Notes: generated from the sequence alone by a model not told the origin. A DNA stretch of 64,000 bases from Hetaerina americana (GCA_022747635.1 JAKTNV010000009.1:64869677-64933676), one strand, 5' to 3'; positions 22,640 through 36,065 are shown, numbered from the stretch's first letter. Numbers and translations: made by a program.

Positions 22640-23200
22640 AAGCCAAGCGATGTAGGGAGCGAGGGAAGATGGCGGCAAAAATGAAACCATGATCTGAAAA
22701 ACCCTGGAACGGTTCAACAAGAACGTTAGTAGGAGTGTGTGGGAAGGGAGGCATACGGGATTAACGGGCAGAGAATTGGTTCATGGGTCTGAAGTGGCCG
22801 CCCTCATATACAGGAACGAATACATCGAGCTGGTCAAGCGGGTTGAGTAAGACCGTAGTGGTGGCCCTTAATTAAAAGCCGGGTCTAGCGGGACGTCGGG
22901 GCATTGGAGAAAGAAAGAAGGGGAGACGGGAAAGAGTGATGAAGGGGACACCGGCGAGAGAGGGAAGGTCAGCGTGAATGCTTAATAGAGCTTTGTACGA
23001 GGCAAAAGAGGTGGGGAGGGGTGTGGGATACGCCAATATCGAGGACCACGGGGGAGTTGGGCGGGGTAGCGGGCACACCTGCCGTCGCGGTCGACAAAAT
23101 AACGGGGCGACGGAATCGACTCGACCATCAGGAGATTGCACAGTCGAGAGAGAGGATGCAGGGAAGATTAAGTTTACCAGTGCGGATTAAATTTCATGAA
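22640..23200. other. GC-rich purine-biased tract, no gene recognised
   Basis: The plus strand is rich in GGG and GA runs. Open frames of 60-90 codons on both strands are composition-driven. No motif supports a gene. Confidence 0.3.
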
Positions 23201-24480
23201 TAAACTATTTCAGGGGACACACAACATAAGAGTATTCCGTTAAAATGATTAATTAAGGAAACATAAAAATTCAATCAACTTTGGTTGTTAGGGAATGGAA
23301 ATAGTGCAAATCTTATTTAAATTCGAATTTTTCCTCGAACAATGATGGTGGTCATTAAAAAAACAAGACAACGATTTATTTTATTGTGTTAATCTATGAT
23401 TTTAGTGCGCGTCATGTCTGGGCTGTGGAACGTAGCCATTTATTACACTTTTACAGCAGAGGTAGGGAGTATATTGATTCCCTGCACATGGATTTAAATA
23501 AATAAATACATTCATGCATTCAAATATATTCACACACGCAAACATACGTCTAAATACTACAAATGGCATCAATACCAAAAACAAACCAGGGTCAGTGCTC
23601 ATAAAGTCACATTTATGTGAATTTCGGAATTATCTCCCTTAATCCTCTCCTAAACCTTTGGGGGACGAAACACTTAACACCAAAAGATTCGAAATAAGGG
23701 ATACGGGGTGTACGAAACACCCATCACGGAATAAAAACTCTAAGCTCATCGAAACCGTAGTGGATCGACGGCAAAAAACACCTCTCCCAAACTAAGTAAA
23801 ACATGCATTAGGGGGATTTATCTCCAAGGGAGTGGGATGATGTTGCCTCACCATGGTTAAGAGGGCATACAAAGCAGAGGGCGCTCATCACCCATAGATA
23901 TTCACGACTAGAATGGTGAGGGAGAGAGAGAGCCCAAAGTGACGTCTCACACACCGAACGCCCACATCCCGCCCCTAACATTATCCCCTCGCTCAGAGGG
24001 TCTTCCATATGATACCAAAAAAATGCCTTGCCGCTTATCGACAAGGCCAGATATCTGCCCGCAGGCTGGTGTGAAAGCTTCAAGGAACGCAAAAAACTCG
24101 CAGAGGTTTAGTAGGCTCCACTTAATGCGACCGCAACAGATCATGGGATATCTAAGCGATCGATGCGAGCAGAGAATGCTTCATAGAATTCGATTGGAAT
24201 AGAGCAAACGTAAAACACTTGTTTTATTTCCCCTTATTTATTTTACTTTCACACCGGTAATTTTAATCATATGATTTTTACAATAAATGTCATCATTCAT
24301 TTATATTCGAAGGTGACGTGATACGTAAAAAATAATACAAAATAAAAATGTATTCACGAGATAACACATAATATGTTTAAAATAAATACTCTTTGCTTTA
24401 AAAAGTCCTTATTCGCGGGTAAAATGTACTGAAAAACCCAAAGGATTGCGCAAACGTTTAATAACAATAGCAAGTCCGTC
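23200..24480. other. No gene recognised
   Basis: AT-rich at both ends, with a more complex middle at about 23800-24200 where open frames of 65-94 codons overlap on both strands without recognisable content. A run of GA repeats lies near 23920-23930. Confidence 0.4.
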
Positions 24481-24484
24481 AGGG

Positions 24485-24800
24485 TTAGTATGGTTTGGAG
24501 GGAGGGGGAATTGAGGGGCGAGGGTTGGGAAGGGGGGTGGAGACCGATCCCGACTCACAACCCAAAGGTCGTGCATTCAGGTGTCGCCTTGGGTCCCCCT
24601 CCCCATCGTGTAAGCTCAGGTGGTCTGTTCCCTGGGAAACCTACTGTCGGGAGAAGGCTTATCGGGATCCAACAGGAACTATGTTCACCAGTAGCAACCG
24701 AACACCAAGGAGGTAAACTAGAGGGTGAGGGGAGGAATCTCTCCTCCCCTCTCCCTTCCCCCACACATATCCTCTCCGCTCATCCCCAGAGAACGGCATT
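24485..24800. other. GC-rich tract, no gene recognised
   Basis: The plus strand changes from G-rich (24490-24545) to C-rich (24740-24790). A 104-codon plus-strand frame covers most of it but is not recognisable. A weak tRNA-like word near 24565-24585 was not convincing enough to call a SINE. Confidence 0.3.
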
Positions 24801-24931
24801 CTGATGATGACGGCCGTACCGTTGCAACATCATAACTACATATTTGAGTGTCCTTTCTTTATTTCTATGTTTTAAAAAACCTATATCAGTGTTTTTATAT
24901 ATTTTTGCGTCACCAAAGAGCCTTCTATTTC

Positions 24932-24933
<2 letters not shown>

Positions 24934-24964
<31 letters not shown>
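24934..24964. repeat. (TA)n microsatellite
   Basis: About 15 TA units without interruption. I looked for flanking inverted repeats and found none. Confidence 0.9.
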
Positions 24965-24967
<3 letters not shown>

Positions 24968-25119
24968 ATAAACAAACAGTTTTTCCCCTGCCAATAAAAA
25001 TTTTTCCGATCAATAATACGACATTTTTTTTTCCGCCAACTTTCCCCTCACGTTTTTGCTTGACTAAACATTTGGGATTCCCAAGTTTTCCCATCCGATC
25101 CAAGTTTTCTCCCCACTGA

Positions 25120-25640
25120 TTTTCAAGAATCTTTCCTGTTTTCATAATTCGAGGACCTCTCGCCACTCGGAGAGACACGTGCGAGACTGAGAGCGAGGGG
25201 AATTTGAAATAGAAGGCGGCTCTGGACCGGGAGTCTGGTACCCTTCGCCTCCCTTCCCCTGCCAGATGCAGCCGGGCGAAAAGAAATGATGTGACTCCGT
25301 GGACGAGCGGGCGAACGAAGATGAGTGACGCGCACTGATGACACTACCCACCGTGGCATCGCGGGACGGAACACCCGGCCACATTCTTTCCCCACGGGAA
25401 GACCCCACGAGCGCCATTGTGGCCTCAGCTCGGGGAGCGGCACACACACACACACGGAAGTACGCTTTCACTATGCTCCTCGTCGAGGTCGTCTCCTCTT
25501 CAATCTCGTCCAGAGCGCGAGATACAGGAGGGAGGGAGAAGAAAGCGATCGATCCCTGGATGAAGGGCCTGAGATTACGTAAATAAAGAGTCTCCTCCCT
25601 CCCACAGCCTAGGTCTCCTTTTCGAACAAGAAATGACATT
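25120..25640. other. GC-rich block with a short (CA)n tract
   Basis: CG-rich sequence with overlapping open frames on both strands (up to 165 codons, minus) that show no domain. A (CA)n run lies at 25441-25455. It may be an island-type regulatory segment. Confidence 0.35.
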
Positions 25641-27340
25641 GGTAATCTACCATATTCTGAGGTCTCTCGACGAACGACGGATAAATGTTAAAGGCAGAAC
25701 GGAAAAAAATAGAATGTTTCGCTATAAAACCCGGGAATTCCTGGAGACATTTTTCAGGTAACATCAGATGACGAAGAACATTAGTTTTGTGGTGAAACTA
25801 GTACTGCGCAATACTAATTTAGAATTAAATAATACAGTATTCTACTTTCGAGTTTGAGAGTATGTTACATAACCTCAAACCTATGCCTTTTCTATTTTCC
25901 TTCATAGTTTCTATCGAATGGAGGTGGAGGAGAGACATGAGAAAGATAATGGGCCAAAAAATTATTCATGCACACAGACCATTCCAAGTGACACTTACAT
26001 CAATGAAGGCGTACCAAAACTTTTAAAATAATAAATAAAATTAAGCATTTTAGCTAGACGTTAAAGTCACCCCAACAAATACTTCCATCAGTCAATTCAA
26101 TATGGAACGGAAAACTTTACGCATAATTTCGTGAACTTATGCAATTTTGGTGATTTATTCACTATCGATTTTTTTCTAAATCCATTGAAAACGCAAATGA
26201 TACAGACACTATTTTCAAATAAATGTACTGTTGCGATATCAAACTAATGCCACTGGAATCGCTTATGCATAAAAATATTTTCAATTTTTTTAGCTTCATG
26301 CCCTTCACATCCAATTAGGTACGGTAGAAGGAGTAAGTTATCAATCAATGTCATTTTCCACTACCAGAAAAAAGCACATATGAATTCCATAATGAAATTC
26401 TCCAAACAGAAAGTTTCAACTACTAAAAAAATGAAAACTAAGCTATGAAATAATTTTCCATGGAATATTAGCGTTACTGTTTTTAATAGAATTTGATTTC
26501 ACGAATAGTAATTACGACAAAATACGATTACAATTTATACATAAGACATTAACTTTACCATGACCATTTAGAACTTTTTTAAATGTTTTGAACACAATAG
26601 TTAGCCCTCAAACTCAACTTTTTTTACGCTATAAAAAACCCTTTGCGGGATTCTCTGAGGGTATTTACATGTAAATTTTCGAGGGATGAAAATCAATTCG
26701 CGAGTATCATGAATCTAGTTCGCCTAACTATACCCTAAAGGCACAACGATCCCAAGAATCGAATTTTATCTGATTGGAGCAAGGCGGCTGAAAGAAGAAA
26801 TATGTCGACTAAATCCACCAGATGAGAGAAAAAGATAAGGAGGATCAAAACAAAATACACTCCCCAGTCCAGCGTTTGGTCGGCATCGGGAAGCGGACTT
26901 TCTCCCCAGAAATGGCGCTGGCGGCGACGAAAGAGGAGCCAGACGACCCATAGGGGATAAGGCGAATCTCGAGGCCGCACTCTCTCGGGGAACACGGCCA
27001 ACATTACGGGGTATATCACGACTGGAGAATGACACTCGCAAGATACATCTCGACCATTCCGCTCATCCTTTCTTTTAAACGGCCTGCGACCCGCCGTCGT
27101 ACACGCGGGCATTTATCTTGAGCTTCTCGAAGATTTCCCATCAAACCTCACGAATGACCCACAATCAATACGGTGAAGCTCGCGCGTCAAAGGTCATCTT
27201 TTCACGCAATTTAGCCGTTCAAAACCTACCATATCCTCACATTACCTTCAACCCTAAAATTTAATGACCTGAAAGATTGAAGATGAGAATTATTGAGATT
27301 ACTCATCACTCTCGCAATTAATTAGGACATTGAGGCGTAG
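25640..27340. other. No gene recognised; GC-rich patch at 26760-27120
   Basis: 25640-26760 is AT-rich and featureless. The patch at about 26760-27120 is GC-richer and carries a 125-codon minus-strand frame that is Arg/Leu/Pro-rich and unrecognised. 27120-27340 is again AT-rich. Confidence 0.4.
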
Positions 27341-27344
27341 AAGT

Positions 27345-27490
27345 TGACTGAGAGTTAAATACTTGGGTGCCACCGTAACATCGGACAAAAAAGTCAAAAT
27401 ATCCGCAGACCAGCGGGTAAGAAAGGTGATAATCGAATAGTTGGGAAATATTTTTATGAAAAAATTATGGAACAATGCCAGTGCTCATCA
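27345..27490 (+). pseudogene. Decayed non-LTR reverse transcriptase fragment (LINE relic)
   Basis: The frame starting at 27348 reads LRVKYLGATVTSD, then a charged stretch ending RVRKVIIE, a stop codon at 27437-27439, and LGNIFMKKLWN. The pattern YLG-x-x-x-T-x-D followed by basic helices and KLW is typical of the region after the catalytic core of non-LTR retrotransposon reverse transcriptases. An upstream stop, the in-frame stop and the short length mark it as dead. The stretch to about 27600 may continue the C-terminal region in another frame. The clade cannot be fixed from so little. Confidence 0.45.
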
Positions 27491-27499
27491 GTAGTTATA

Positions 27500-30400
27500 C
27501 TAAAAACGCCTAAAAAAGGGGATTAGTAGGAGAAAGAGTAAATTGTGGATGACATAAATGCCAGAAAAAGGCTCTCGATTGGGCGAATAATTCTATTAAA
27601 GAAAATAAAATAAAATGAGATTTTGGTTCCACTAATTAAATACAGGAGTTAATTGGAATCGACTATTGGCAACAAATAATAGTGATGCACAGTTCAGAGC
27701 CACAACGATAGTAAAGCACTGCGTTAGAGCTTTTTAATAGATGTTCAAACACCTCCTGACGGCCGATAATGTGTTGGGACTTCGGGGGTTTTTAGTCGTA
27801 GTTGCATGCGGCCGAATGGGAGGAAATCGATAAGAACTTATAAAATTTCCCTGCAAAGGTGTTTTGGAAGAAAGCATTTTTCAAAAAAAGATACAATATT
27901 CTTGTCGAAATTAAGTCAACACGGGTATATCCCAATTACATTAGGAGATGCAGAGTTCCAACAACTTAGCATATGGCCTCTAGCTCCAATTCTGCATCCG
28001 TTAGGGATGCTCTGAAATCTAGACGCATTTGTTCAATTCACGGCGCAATATGATCAAAGCTTTCTTCCATTAGCATTTTATAAAATCAAACAATAGATCT
28101 AATTGGTGCATGAAAACATATGAAAAAAGTCAATCGTTCAAAAATAAGTATTTAATATCAAAGGCAAGTATTTAAACTCAAAATTCGATTCAAACAAATA
28201 AATATTTAAATGCAGCATTCTCCATATTAAGTATTTTATAAAATCAATGCTCTAAAATTAAGACAACTCACGAGCATTGGGACATGTATGATGGTATAGA
28301 TGTCAATTGTTATTAAAAATACTTCAGACAAGTAAATCTCACACAATTTGATGAACTTATCTCCACTAAAAACTATAATCATTTCTATCGTGTCTTTTAT
28401 GGCAACTTACAGTCAATAGCGTCGACAACATCAATTTACCCAGGGCACAAGATCTATTATGGGTGAAAATAACGTCATCATTTGCAATGAAACTTTAGTA
28501 TTGTCAAACTCTAAAGAATTCACCTACAGCTAATTATTTACTAAGGAGTTTTAGAGGTTAATATACAATAAATCCCGCAGTTTAACACCAAACCCTATTT
28601 TTCCAGCAACGCTTGAGCATAATCACAACTGCAATATTTAATGATTCAGCATATACGTCCGATATAAATAGGAGAAGCTTAGAGTGCAAGTTTTAATGGA
28701 AAGAAAAAGCAACATCCGGGAACTTCTGCAGAGCATATCATACTATTCCTTTTTATACATATTCTCTAGTACATAAAATATGTTCTCAATTACTATCGAG
28801 CTGTTAATTAATTTCAGTGCATGATGCAGATGTAACGATAATTTCTCGTGAACACTGCACCCATCTCCTTTGTGGACACAATAAATTGTGATCATGATGA
28901 AAACGTTTTCATGAGTGACTAACAATGGCTACTATCATTCAAATGGAACGGATGCGCTCTTCTTTATAATACGAGAACAGCACACACACTATCCCTCAAG
29001 GTATACACCCCAGCTAGTAACAAGGGCTGCCCACGTTTAAGGATATAAAGACAAGCATGGGAGCTGAATTTCATGACGTTCAGTTCCTACGCCACGCCAT
29101 TCTTCATTCATACCACCCCTTTTCGTTCTCGACATACACGACGAATCATGCGGAATTCCAAGTATCGGTTATCTTCGCATGTGGATGATATATCGATAAA
29201 GATAACTTTTATATGTATTGTATACAGTATAAATATTAGAAGTAGGTTTTAGGTAGTCAGTGAGAATCTTAAAACATCGCGGTATTTCAAAAGACAATCA
29301 GGGAGCGTCAAGACTTTCTGGCCAACACCGTACCGATCTTACGGACATCATGCAGATTAAATTCCCTCATGAAGTCCTACTTCACCTTCAATGCTACCCC
29401 ATAATTCTTCCTTCCATCACAGTCTTCAATATCCCACCCTCTTTCACCATCTACTCCATCCATTCTCCGCCTCTTTTGGATTTCCCCAACAACTTCCACT
29501 CTCCCCCCATCGCATACAACACTCCGTCGGTTAGCCTCTCTCTCCAGATTTTTTCTCTATCCCTCTCTATACCCACACCTCAAGGGCTTTCAGTCCAGGC
29601 TCATCCCCTTTCCTCAAGTATTCAAGCAGCTGATCCATATTACACTAAGCTACATTTTAAAATCTTTACTGATCATTATTAGTTTCTAATAACAAATTTA
29701 TTTTAGCGCATTTTTACCAACACGATCCTTCTCCTATTTCCATTATGTCCATTATGTCAAAACGTCAACGCCCCAAAACATAATAGATAGCAGAAAACAA
29801 ATAACTTCGAATGAAGAGATAGAAAGCAACCAACATTCAACCAGCAGTAATGCAGGAAGGAAAAATTAGCATTGTTAAAATATCCTCTTTGACATGTATC
29901 ATTTGCTGGTAATATTTCTGCTGAGGAAAGTCGTAAATATTTAAATATTTCTGTTTCAATTTATGGTCAAATCCTTCAACATATCAATCACGTATACATT
30001 CTGAAATATTCTTATAATATTAACATTGAAGGCAACCCACGACGAATGTCAATCAAATGAACTTTGCGCTGCTTTAAGACAAAAGACGTTCGTATAAGCA
30101 TACTGCTATGGATGTGTTGAGAGAAACGAGCCACTATTATGGATAATACACACTGATAAAAATTCACTTTTATTTTTATAATAATTATAAAATAAATTTC
30201 CCCTTACCCTCACTCACTTTGTTTTTGGTCGTGTATTCAAAGGTATGTCAACTCTAATTTTCCCTTCAGCAGAAGGTCGAGCAAGGGAAAACCAATACAG
30301 TAGAAACCTAAAGTAAATTATTGAAGAAAAATAAAATAGCTTGACGGTTCAGTGAGAGGTGGATTAAAAAATCTGTTTAGGCCTTCTGCACGGGTTTATA

Positions 30401-30990
30401 ACGCACTCAGAGCGGGGAGAATCGATTCTTTTTATGGTCCTTAAAAGCGTTATAAAAGAAACGTAAATCGAAGGGCGATTTTGACAGGCAATAAAAATGG
30501 GTTGCGGCCAACGCATTTCCTGTCTAAATATAGAGGATGAATTATTTGCGACCCAAGGCTGTCATTGCTCGATAATCATACATTAACTCCGCTAATTTTT
30601 TATTAATTAAGATGTGTTTCCGTAAAATACCTATTGACAAAGCATAAAGTGCGATAAAGGTGTACATATGTATTAGCACGGGCACGATAGAACTTGTCCA
30701 AAAAAATAGCCATTTTATAAGTTGTTACCTATGTAGTGGCAAGCTCAAGCATAGATTGCCGATTGGGAGGGTGAAATCTATTATCTCGTGTCCCGAGATA
30801 TGAAAACAGGTTAAATGGGAATCAGTAATCTAACAAAGGATAGCGTTAAAAATTATGTTATTTCTAAAACTTCGTTGAAATAATAGCAGAAAAAATTGGG
30901 TCCTTCCTATAAGAAAGCGTAAGTTATAAAATAACCACTAGCCCTAGATACAAAGCAAATACAAAATCCATCTAGATTAGCAGACAGCTG
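27500..30990. other. No gene recognised; AT-rich sequence
   Basis: The longest frame (29260-29682, 140 codons, plus) covers a pyrimidine-rich tract and is Ser/Pro-rich low complexity. Around 28145-28245 the word AAGTATTTAA and variants recur, giving a loose AT-rich repeat. Nothing else could be supported. Confidence 0.45.
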
Positions 30991-31000
30991 TTGTTCTATG

Positions 31001-31054
31001 GGTGTAAACTATGTAAACTCAGAACTTGGTGTAAACTATGTAAACTCAGAACTT
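31001..31054. repeat. Two perfect 27-bp tandem units
   Basis: 31001-31027 is repeated exactly at 31028-31054 (each unit starts GGTGTAAACTATGTAAACTC). Within each unit GTAAACT itself occurs twice. Perfect identity suggests a recent duplication. Confidence 0.9.
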
Positions 31055-31204
31055 GAAGTGTGTAACAGCCGAATATTTTATTTTCTTTTAAACGAAGGGA
31101 ATACAGAAGAGTGGAGGATAAGTATATTACAACTTGTACGTTACCGTATAGTAAGCGTAAATTAATCACTTCGAAGGTTGGTTTTGATAAGTTAATAATA
31201 AGAT

Positions 31205-31415
31205 CCAAACTTAGCCATTAAGGGTGTGAAATTCACACGTTAGGTTTGGGGGCCGTTCTTCTCCTTGAGTCACAAATTGACTTACCACGAAGTTTCAGTA
31301 ATCAGAAAAGGATGTATTTAGATGGGGTCGTGTCAAGACTTACTACTGACATGCACCCACCCTTCAGTCGGAAGTCGACCGCTCTATCTATTGGGCTGCC
31401 ACGCCACTGTAAAAC
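31205..31415 (-). mobile_element. tRNA-derived SINE, family 2, diverged copy E
   Basis: On the minus strand an A-box-like AGATAGAGCGGTCGACTTCC lies near 31374-31393. The downstream body keeps family words in order: GAGAAGAACGGCCCCC (cf. GAGAGGAACTGGCCCC in copy A) and GTGTGAATTTCACACCCTTA (cf. GTATGAATTGCACACC in copy B). The B box is not clear and the copy is much diverged, so it is old. Ends are approximate. Confidence 0.5.
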
Positions 31416-32199
31416 TAGGAATATGTTAAGGAAGAAGCGTTTAGGATGTCAGTAATAGAAAAACAGACACTGGTTAACCTCGGTTATCACTAAAAAAATG
31501 TATTTCCTTGAAATTTAATCAAATTGATTAATCAAGCTAATAAAACCATTCATTATTCACTTATTTAAGTTCCAACTTTTCTAAATCCCGTAAACTACAG
31601 TATTAAATTAGCCAAAAATGTCCAAACAAAAGTTATCATTGCCACTCAAATTATTTGTGTCACATTTTTACATCCAATAAAATAATAATAATACTACTGC
31701 CACTATAGTTAAATTGGTCAAAAATATGAAATTCTTATTTGACCAATTCGTCATTGTTTTTTCATCAAAATACATTCACAAATCAGGAAATTAAAGCAGG
31801 CGAATGCGGGCGGTTTCCTGGCATGAAAATTTTAAGTGCGGTAAAGTCGTGGTTCTTACTTCTCTTGTTACATGTAATACATTCAATAAGTGCACCCTAC
31901 ACACATTGCATTCTATTCTTATTTAAGCCTTATTTTAAATTTTTGAGATTTTTTTAGCCTTTTTGAGAACAAGAGAATTCGTAATAATAGATATTTCAAC
32001 AGTATCTCACGTCCCTAACACGGAAATTACTCTATATTTCGCAACGTTGATTAGAAATGAAATTCCTATTTTAGGGGGAAAGAGAGAATGATCACAATTT
32101 TAAATGGGTGCAAAAATTGACATTACGGACGCAGTAAAAAAAGGGCAGTCATCGCAATATATTTTCTTCGACTTAATTGTTTCTTAAACATCATCGTTG

Positions 32200-32720
32200 T
32201 GATCAAATCGCATTTGATTGCACGCGAGAGTCAACACTTTTAAGACCACCTCGGAATCAGGCGCGAAATGGAGGGAACTCGGCTTGACGCATATCAATTC
32301 CACCCGACCCTCCACCATGTCATCACCAGGTCCCAATTGCCTAATTAGCTCACTTTTGGTTCCCTCGCGTCATGGAGACGCGAGGGACCCAAACCGCGGG
32401 ACCTTCTTTGGTTCGAAAAAATCAATCGAGTCGTGAGTAGGGGATTGGGATTGGGGGAGGGGGGGAGCGAATCTTTGCGCGGATGTCACGAAGGGAACGA
32501 GGGCCAACGCGCAATCACAACGCAGTCGAGATGCTTGAAGCGCTTCCCCGGGTAACGAGGCGCGCTTAATAAGCTGATCGCGGCCCATAGCATTCTCGTT
32601 TGCGCGAGGTAAACGGCTTCGGGGGAAGAAGGGGGTTGAAAAATCCAGCCGCGAGCACTCGGTCTCTGGATTAAACGAACTTAACGACGCTTTCAAAAAG
32701 CACTTTGGAGAGGTCTGTGG
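32200..32720. other. GC-rich block with hairpin and G-quadruplex motif
   Basis: CG-rich sequence with no recognisable coding content. It contains a strong hairpin (32355-32393) and, on the plus strand, four G-runs at 32440-32465 separated by loops ATT, ATT and A, an unusually tight G-quadruplex pattern. A homeodomain-type TAATTAG word is at 32342-32348. Regulatory function is plausible but not shown. Confidence 0.4.
32355..32393. repeat. Short hairpin, 17-bp stem with one mismatch, 5-nt loop
   Basis: The arm at 32355-32371 pairs with 32377-32393 around the loop ATGGA. The inner 11 bp (TCCCTCGCGTC) are perfect and GC-rich, followed by one mismatch and five more pairs. This is much stronger than chance hairpins nearby. 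It could be a cruciform-forming regulatory site, a small-RNA precursor stub or a recent inverted duplication. Confidence 0.8.
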
Positions 32721-35700
32721 ATTACAAACAGGCCGTCAAATGGAGACCACACGGGGAATGGTACGGGGCAGAGAGTGAATGAAAGAGAGGGTGAGAAGAT
32801 GGGGGGGTGGATGAGAGAAGGAGACTGAGGGGGAGAGAGATGGAAGTGAAGGTAGAAAGAGGTTACGAGAGGCGACCATAAGGTGCCACTAAATCGGATG
32901 AAACTGAGTTAGCTGATAATCCATCGCGCGATTACACCCTCGGGCAGCCTTCTCCCTAATTGAAGTTATCGTCTCGGCGCATTAAACGTAAGATTTCGAT
33001 CTAGGAAGAGCAGCGATGCTTCACTTCAAGATAGATTGCCGCTGAAGTTCAGGTCGATGAAACATTTCAGCGAGGCCTGGCGGCATATGGTGAAACCTAT
33101 CACCAGGGTTCGACAGAGGTTGAGGACAGAAATGGGGGGTGGATTAAGCGTGGGAAACGAAGGGGCTGCCAATACGTATATTACCAATAAAAACAAGCCT
33201 CCAAATACCATGTACTCATTCTGGCACTTCTCTAATTATCTGCCTTTGGCCTGAGGATTCCGCACGTAAAGCTTAAACTATAACTAATGCAAGAGAGAGC
33301 CGGCCTATTATTGTTTCAAGGCTTTAAACTGGGGTTAATAATATAATTTTCCATCAAATTTGTTCTAAAATCAGTCCAATTCAAATAAGAAAGCTAAGAG
33401 GTAAAAAGTGCCGACACTTTTCGTTGTGTCGTAAAAACTTTTACCGAATCGGGCTTCTAAAGGTCTTCGGATTTTTTATTTCCACTAATAGGAAACAGAA
33501 TGCTGGAAAGAAATACAGTAGTGGACGCGTGGGTTAAAACCGCAATGCATGAAAATAGCGAGATAGCACAGTTCTACAGCTTTGAAAGCGCATTCGATAG
33601 AAATATTTGAAAAAACTCTTTTTCTCTTTCTATACTTGAGAGCCAAGAAAAGAAATTCATTTCTAACAGTTACTTCGATGCATTTATTCCATTGAAAAAC
33701 ATAAGGATCAGTCCCAGCCTTATACTATACATAATAATTCTCTTCATGAACCTTTCCTCCGATAAGGTAGACCCGATCTCTTATCATAATTTATTTCCAC
33801 TAGCCTTAAATCAAACCATTTAAAGGTATTATCAACATCAATACTATAAATTGATTTTTTTCATGGATTGCAGAAAAGGAATTCATCTAATATAAACTGC
33901 TAAGATTCGCAAAGGACCTGCTTTTTAGACCAGGGTAATTGTTCAAATGTAGACGTTTGGGGCCAATTTCTCAAATATACATGTAAATTTAAAAAATTGT
34001 TTTACAAAAATGTGCGGGAAGAATAAATTAAATACATAGATATGTGAGATATTACCAATTAATGTGTTCTATTACAAGTTTATTACAATCAGAAAGTTTT
34101 CTACCAGAAGCCACAGAGAATTGTGTAATTAATTGTAAGTTTTGAGAAATGAACCCATGAAAAACATAAGTATTTAAAAAGACAGCTTGCTTAAAACCCA
34201 AAGATGTTATGCTTTATTTGATCAAACTAAGCTAGTGTTATAGTTTTAGAATCAATTCTATGGCCTGAACATAAGATGTAGAATTCTATGTGATCAGGAG
34301 GAAAGCGCAACCGGAAGCACTGAAGGGAAAGATGTACTTTGGAGAAGTGGTCGTTCAACTTACTCGAAGGTAAATGGATATTAATGCGCGCAAGCGAAAT
34401 AAGTAATCTCTAGACGTATACACGTATTCAAGGGGATTGCAGGGCCAATGCTTATGTGCTCCATCCTTGAACATCGAAAGAGTTGATGTTTTGGGAATTG
34501 AAGTCATAAAAAAATTCTAGTGCAAGGTAATGTACGAGACCTGTGCCAACTGCTTAGACGCTATCTTTTTTTTTGTAGAAGATAATATGAAAGACATCAA
34601 AAGTGGACCCTCTAAAACACTTATCCTGAAACGTGACTTACAAAGGTTACCACCTAAATAATAGAAAATAATTAAAAATGAAAGTTACTTTGAGATAGAA
34701 GGTACATTCCAAGAAAGTACGCAGATAGAGGGGTTGTTTAATATTGCATTATTCTTGTCCTAAAATATTAATAACTTTAATTTGCACTAAACGAGGTTTA
34801 GGATGCATACTAACATACTGAGTGCCCTTATGGAGTTGGATAAATATTATATTCCTGCGGAGAGTCCACGAGAAAATGCGGACTGGCCCATTTCCATTGC
34901 ATGGCTAAAAGGGTACACTGGCTCTCAGGTGTAACCTTTTACCCACGCTGTGAAAACTGTACAACTGAAAGTTTTTTTACATAAAGTCGACGGGAAAACA
35001 CTTTCGTTACTTTCTAGAGGAAAAGATCGCAGGTGGAGGGTAGTTTAATATGACTAATAAAGAACAATATGAATCATATTACACACACTTTGGTAGACTA
35101 CAAACCCTGGAGTACTAAAAGTAGCTTTACGATAAAAATACAGGAAAACATTTTCCGAATATAAAGTAAGAGCATCAGTAAAATCCTGTCTAGTAAAGGA
35201 ACTCGTAAAAATTGTCAGAACAAAGAAATCAGTGTTTTTTTTCGGGCAAATTTTACGGAGGAAAGCAAATTTACTATGGCATGTCATTGGCAAGATCTTG
35301 AGGAGTCACCTTTATGACTACCAGAAATATACAGAGGAAAAGTGGAATATTTATTTGGATAATCAATTTTAATAATTCATGCGTAAGGAAGGGTTTGGAC
35401 CCAAGAGGTTTGGGTCGGCAGACGTGAACATTAACCAACACCAACTAGGCAGTTAGGTAGTCGTGCAAATAGATAGAGAAACTTCAGACAGGACCTACTG
35501 TTTGCGAAAAATATGTAGTACCTACTTATAATTCTTTCCTTAAATATTTTGATGAATTAATAACAATTAAGTATTCATGGTCAGCAAGTAAAGACTTAGG
35601 CTAAAGTAGTCAATCAAATATCACATTTAAACCTACCTGTTCCATATTGCACCAATAATTCAACTTAAAACTAAATAATATTCCATAATAATTCCAATCG

Positions 35701-35790
35701 TCCGAAAGCATAGCTGGGACTCTTTCGATCTTATCGCAGCGATATTCAATCTCCTTCACGCCTTAAGCCTTCACACCATCATGAACAAAT
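32720..35790. other. No gene recognised
   Basis: 32750-32870 is purine-rich on the plus strand. The remainder is AT-rich with only short frames. I could support no RNA gene or element. Confidence 0.45.
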
Positions 35791-35794
35791 CCAA

Positions 35795-36065
35795 CCGATC
35801 ACTGTAATCAACCCGAAGGTCGGTTTCATATTTGAGAAGAGAGCTCACTCAGTACTAAGGGCAACGAGGTGTGCAATTCATACATCAGAGTAGGGAGGTC
35901 AGTTCCTTTCCCTGTGCTGCCTATGGTTACCCAGAAAGATCTGGTATCCGAAAAATCGTACAGCTCGGGTGAAGCTGAGGGTACAGAGAGACTTGCCCGC
36001 GAATTGAACCTCGGGGCTTCCTGTGCGTAGTCCAATCTTTACAATTGCATTACAACAATTACACT
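35795..36065 (-). mobile_element. tRNA-derived SINE, family 2, copy B
   Basis: On the minus strand a B-box-like GGTTCAATTC (near 36002-36011) is followed by the family body: ACCCTCAGCTTCACCCGAGC, GGATACCAGATCTTTCTGGG, GGCAGCACAGGGAAAGGAAC and GATGTATGAATTGCACACC. Comparison with the copy at 60966 extends the match through TGAGCTCTCTTCTC to about 35795, so this copy gives the best view of the 3' half. No target duplication was found. Confidence 0.7.

Noticed and set aside
24560..24600. Possible tRNA-like B box
   Set aside because: No A box at the correct spacing and no similarity to either SINE family.
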